Made by a program: the position numbers and the translations under genes
Origin: a virus
Reading direction: 5' to 3' (one strand)
Virus record (IMG/VR): IMGVR_UViG_3300037367_000125
Coordinates: 1 to 23,668 of that record
Length of the DNA: 23,668 bases
The notes under the pieces: model-generated
Database searches by the model: none
Told to the model about the DNA's origin: nothing
The model's input: the letters and a program-made list of their open reading frames with translations, nothing else
Shown here: positions 20,711 to 23,668 of the stretch, one piece after another
Numbering within the stretch: the stretch's first letter is position 1
How the letters are laid out: each line of letters starts with the position of its first letter

Positions 20711-23104
20711 ATGGCCTGGTATCTATCCATAGGCGGCGGCGAGCCGCAGTTATTCACCCAGCTTGGATTATCCCGCCTAAAGCGGACCATTCGGAGCCAG
20801 CAGGCCGGCAGGTTTACTTTCACGGCGGATGGCGCCGCCGCCGATTCCGATCCGCTCGCGGCCGAGGGAACCATTTGCACGGTACTGCTTGACGATACGC
20901 CCTTCTTCTCAGGGCGGCTGCACCGGATACCACGCCAGGGGACCGGCGCAGCGGAGAGCGTCGATTACGAGTTACTCGATGCGTGGAATGACTTTGAGAA
21001 GAATGTCTATCAGCAGCAGTGGAATGTCATCGTGAGTGTCGATGAGCACGGGAATCCGACCCTGGCGGCGGAGTACCGCTCGGAGATCATCCTGGGCGTG
21101 GATATTGCCGGTAACACGCTGAACTCCGGCCAGGTAATCGCCGACATTGTCGCATGGGCCATTGCTGTCGGAGCTAATTGTCAGATGGGTGTCATCGGCG
21201 TCGCGGCGCCGGTACCGCTGGATGAAATTACAGACCTCCCGTGCAGCGAGTGCATCCGCAAGCTCCTGAAGTGGACGCCCGACGCTGTAACATGGTTTGA
21301 TTACTCAACCACGCCGCCAACCTTCAATGTCACACGCCGCGGCGATTGCGCGGCCACGTCCATCCCGTTTACCGGCTATCCGCCCGGAAACTCCGGTGCG
21401 GCGGTCGAGAGCGTCGATGTCAAGGCGCTGCCCGAGTTGCTGGCCCCCAGCGTGGTGTTCCGTTACATCCAGGAGAACAAGACCGATGGCTACCCGAGCA
21501 TCAATGTCATCGTCGATGATTTTCCAGAAGGCTCGACCGGCCTCGAGTACGGCGCCCTGGTGCAGACCACCCGCCTGGCGGGCACTAACTCCACTTATCA
21601 AAAGGTGCCGGTCAAGACCCAGGGGATTCCGACGGCCGATAGCAGCGGAGAGGATGGCGGACCCGGGGACGACCCGACGATCACCTGGTGGCGGCGAAAG
21701 ACGCCATGGCTGCAAAACTTCTCGGCTGACCGGCTTTCAATCACCAACGTTTACGGGATATTCGATGAGACGCAGACGCAGTTCGACGTGGACGGCAACC
21801 CGATAAGTCAATACCCGAATGAGTTATTAAGTGGCAGCATCGCTTCGTGGATGGATGTCATGGCCGCGGCCACGACCTGGAGCGCCCTGGTTTATTACAA
21901 TTACCCGGATGAGGATGACGCGGAATCGGATCGTGCGCAGGACGTGTTCGGCCCGTCCGATGGCAGCGACAACGCAAGCGGCCAGGTATATATCGCGTGC
22001 CAGGCGCGCGCCACCAGCGCGGTGACGCAAACCTATGCGCAGCTCTCGAGTTACACCCAGGCGGAGGGAATACCAATCGGCCTGGCGGAGCAATTATACG
22101 GCGCCGTCAGCGTGCTGCAATACGAGGGGAGTTACACCGTCGTGGGCGATGAAGTGGGAGAATATACACTGGGGCTGGTGCTCAATATCACCGGCGGACG
22201 CAGTGAATGGGAGGGGATGAACGCGCTGCTCCAGGAGATAGAGGACGACCTTGATAATGGGCGGACTACTTTGAAGTTCGGGCCGGCCGCGCATCTTACC
22301 CTCCAGGATTTGATGGAGCAACTGCGCGGGAATCGCTCGAGGACCGTCAGCCGCCATATCACGGAGCGACAGACGGGCATCCCGGGCGACCCGCCGCAGG
22401 TCGATAGCCCGACAGACTCGGCGACCGGAGGGAGCAGCACCCTGCCGGCCGCGCCGCCGCCACCGTGGTATGATTATATCGGAGATCAGGATGGGGGAGA
22501 TGATCAGCCTGCCACCTGGGACGTGCTGTTTGGTTACGGGCAGAGCAGCTTCGCGGAGAGCGACGAGATCGATCACGCAGACCCGATCGAGAAGCTGGAA
22601 ATCTCCGTGGGCAACGATGGGAGCGACTGGTCGGGCACGGACCATGACTCAACCGATGACGGCTGGGGTTTCTCCCTGCAAAGCGGCAATGACGAGCCCG
22701 AAGATGATATCCTTTGCATCGGCACGAGCAACGGCTCCGTGACGCTGACGCCGAATGATCCTTCGGTCTATCTCTGCGGAGATATCAATGACCAGGATGT
22801 TGATGACGACACGCCGCACATTACCCTCGATTTCGGCGATCTCCTGATCGAAATGCAGGATGACGACGGCTCTTATATCCAGCTCGATTTGAGCGACTCG
22901 CCGATCATCAATATCTCAAACGCAAACACGGGCAGTTACAGCAGCGTGGATGAGAACTCGGTCAACCTTTACGACACCGGAAGCGGTATCAACGTGGAGA
23001 TAGATGCCTCCGTGCCGACGCAGGATATCAGCTTCCAGCAGATACAGGTGTGCGTTAGTGGCAGCGCGATGACTATGTGGGTCCTCGGAAGCCAGCCCTT
23101 CTAA
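20711..23104 (+). CDS. Baseplate hub/tail-associated protein (gp27/gpD-like) with Asp-rich C-terminal domain
   Basis: A 797-aa protein. The N-terminus (LSIGGGEPQLFTQLGLSRLKRTIRSQQAGRFTF in outline, CTVLLDDTPFFSGRLHRIPRQG, YELLDAWNDFEKNVYQQQW) has the strand pattern of the first beta barrel of gp27/gpD-type hubs, which bind a ligand-like loop and report an offset path. The region DIAGNTLNSGQVIADIVAWAIAVGA and CIRKLLKWTPDAVTWFDYSTTPPTFNV (about 135-215) fits the second hub domain (helices then W-x-D-Y-x-x-x-P). A Pro/Ser linker at about 558-588 leads to a domain very rich in Asp/Ser/Gly (590-797; SDWSGTDHDSTDDGW, DDDTPHITLDF, MQDDDGSYIQLDLSD) that may bind divalent cations. It would form the tail tip that contacts the cell. 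Confidence 0.7.
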   Translation: MAWYLSIGGGEPQLFTQLGLSRLKRTIRSQQAGRFTFTADGAAADSDPLAAEGTICTVLLDDTPFFSGRLHRIPRQGTGAAESVDYELLDAWNDFEKNVYQQQWNVIVSVDEHGNPTLAAEYRSEIILGVDIAGNTLNSGQVIADIVAWAIAVGANCQMGVIGVAAPVPLDEITDLPCSECIRKLLKWTPDAVTWFDYSTTPPTFNVTRRGDCAATSIPFTGYPPGNSGAAVESVDVKALPELLAPSVVFRYIQENKTDGYPSINVIVDDFPEGSTGLEYGALVQTTRLAGTNSTYQKVPVKTQGIPTADSSGEDGGPGDDPTITWWRRKTPWLQNFSADRLSITNVYGIFDETQTQFDVDGNPISQYPNELLSGSIASWMDVMAAATTWSALVYYNYPDEDDAESDRAQDVFGPSDGSDNASGQVYIACQARATSAVTQTYAQLSSYTQAEGIPIGLAEQLYGAVSVLQYEGSYTVVGDEVGEYTLGLVLNITGGRSEWEGMNALLQEIEDDLDNGRTTLKFGPAAHLTLQDLMEQLRGNRSRTVSRHITERQTGIPGDPPQVDSPTDSATGGSSTLPAAPPPPWYDYIGDQDGGDDQPATWDVLFGYGQSSFAESDEIDHADPIEKLEISVGNDGSDWSGTDHDSTDDGWGFSLQSGNDEPEDDILCIGTSNGSVTLTPNDPSVYLCGDINDQDVDDDTPHITLDFGDLLIEMQDDDGSYIQLDLSDSPIINISNANTGSYSSVDENSVNLYDTGSGINVEIDASVPTQDISFQQIQVCVSGSAMTMWVLGSQPF

Positions 23105-23107
23105 GCC

Positions 23108-23668
23108 ATGAGCCTGCCCGTCCTTCTCCAGCCCGACTCGCATGACGAATGCTGCGGATGTCCCACCGGGCCTTGTGTTGACTGCGGAGGATGCAGTGAA
23201 CTCGGCGGCTCGCTCTATGTTACCATCAGCGGCATTACCACCGAGGGATGCACGGATGACATTTTGGGGCCTTCGCTGGATTTATCCGGCACGATCACGG
23301 CAGACGGCCTTAACGCGCTCTTCGAGGTCACTGGGGATTATTCTTCGGGATGGGGATGTTCGTTGGGTGGCGTTGGGAGCACATCCACTGTCTATTCCGG
23401 CGCTGAATGCGAGGGTGACTCCACCGGCACGGGCAACGCGCAACCGCCTTACACTTACAATAGCCTTGGGGTAAGTTGCTCGGGCGGAGTCATGACGGTG
23501 ATCCTTACTTTCATGTGGTCGGGCACGGCTCCTTCGATCATTTATCAATGGGGAGGTTCGGGCGCCATCGCGGAGGCCATCCCGCTTGTTTTTCTACCGC
23601 CGGGCAATGATCCCGGCCTGCCGCAGGCGCTCAGCAACGGGACAGTCTCGATTTCGCCAACGCCGTGA
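23108..23668 (+). CDS. Cysteine-rich tail-tip-like protein
   Basis: A 186-aa protein whose stop is the last codon in the window. The N-terminus has six cysteines in fifteen residues (C15, C16, C18, C23, C26, C29 in ECCGCPTGPCVDCGGC), with further cysteines at about 48, 84, 100 and 123. The body is Gly/Ser/Thr-rich and beta-like (LYVTISGITTEGC, VMTVILTFMWSG). I know no family. It begins three bases after the hub stop, so it belongs with the tail tip. The cluster could bind zinc or iron or form disulfides; a metal-stabilised spike is one possibility. No signal peptide is seen, which argues against an exported disulfide protein. Confidence 0.65.
   Translation: MSLPVLLQPDSHDECCGCPTGPCVDCGGCSELGGSLYVTISGITTEGCTDDILGPSLDLSGTITADGLNALFEVTGDYSSGWGCSLGGVGSTSTVYSGAECEGDSTGTGNAQPPYTYNSLGVSCSGGVMTVILTFMWSGTAPSIIYQWGGSGAIAEAIPLVFLPPGNDPGLPQALSNGTVSISPTP

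Overview
The window is GC-rich and gene-dense. At its left edge a complete sugar-nucleotide epimerase gene (minus strand, 1-963) has the look of host chromosome. From 1224 to the right edge every gene reads rightward and forms the late (lysis, head, tail) block of a Mu-related prophage or phage. I see no integrase, transposase, repressor or replication gene, so the early region is outside the window or missing. The host cannot be named from sequence alone. The short dispersed repeats packed into the gaps remind me of intergenic repeats in Verrucomicrobiota/PVC-type genomes; that is an inference from memory, not a match I could run.

Layout. 1224-3325: lysis-type genes (lipoprotein, two-helix Pam3 gp28-type holin, GH108-type endolysin) followed by a GT-A glycosyltransferase. 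3322-7624: the Mu packaging order, namely a DUF2730-like membrane/coiled-coil protein (gp25 position), a small winged-helix-like protein (gp26), DUF3486-like small terminase (gp27), large terminase (gp28) and DUF935 portal (gp29). 7786-11315: head shell, with a Mu I-type protease fused to scaffold, a decoration-like protein, a Ser/Thr-rich beta protein and the major capsid protein. 11463-15307: connectors, including a Mu gpF-like protein that ends in a probable nuclease-toxin domain, a gpG-like morphogenesis protein, a small unknown, and a gp37-like tail terminator with a chitobiase-C-terminal-like module. 15350-23668: tail tube, a small tail protein, a baseplate-like beta protein, a large fibre with an embedded SGNH-hydrolase-like domain, a small acidic protein, a gp27/gpD-like hub and a cysteine-rich tip-like protein. 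No tape-measure protein or tail sheath is visible.

How it works together: the terminases and portal package DNA into a protease-matured capsid, the connectors join it to a tail whose fibre and hub handle adsorption and penetration, and the holin, endolysin and perhaps the lipoprotein release progeny. The gpF-like fusion would place an effector inside the virion for delivery with the DNA, as proposed for MuF polymorphic toxins.

The most unusual features are: (1) the gpF-toxin fusion; (2) three intergenic arrays of 6-bp units (TTGAAC/TTACAC type), two of exactly 60 bp and one running into a start codon; (3) a second dispersed repeat family present in both orientations that supplies the last codons of the epimerase and the first codons of the gpF-like gene; (4) a GC-skew sign change near 8.5 kb, inside the protease-scaffold gene and at its domain border; (5) N-terminal membrane segments on three predicted virion proteins.
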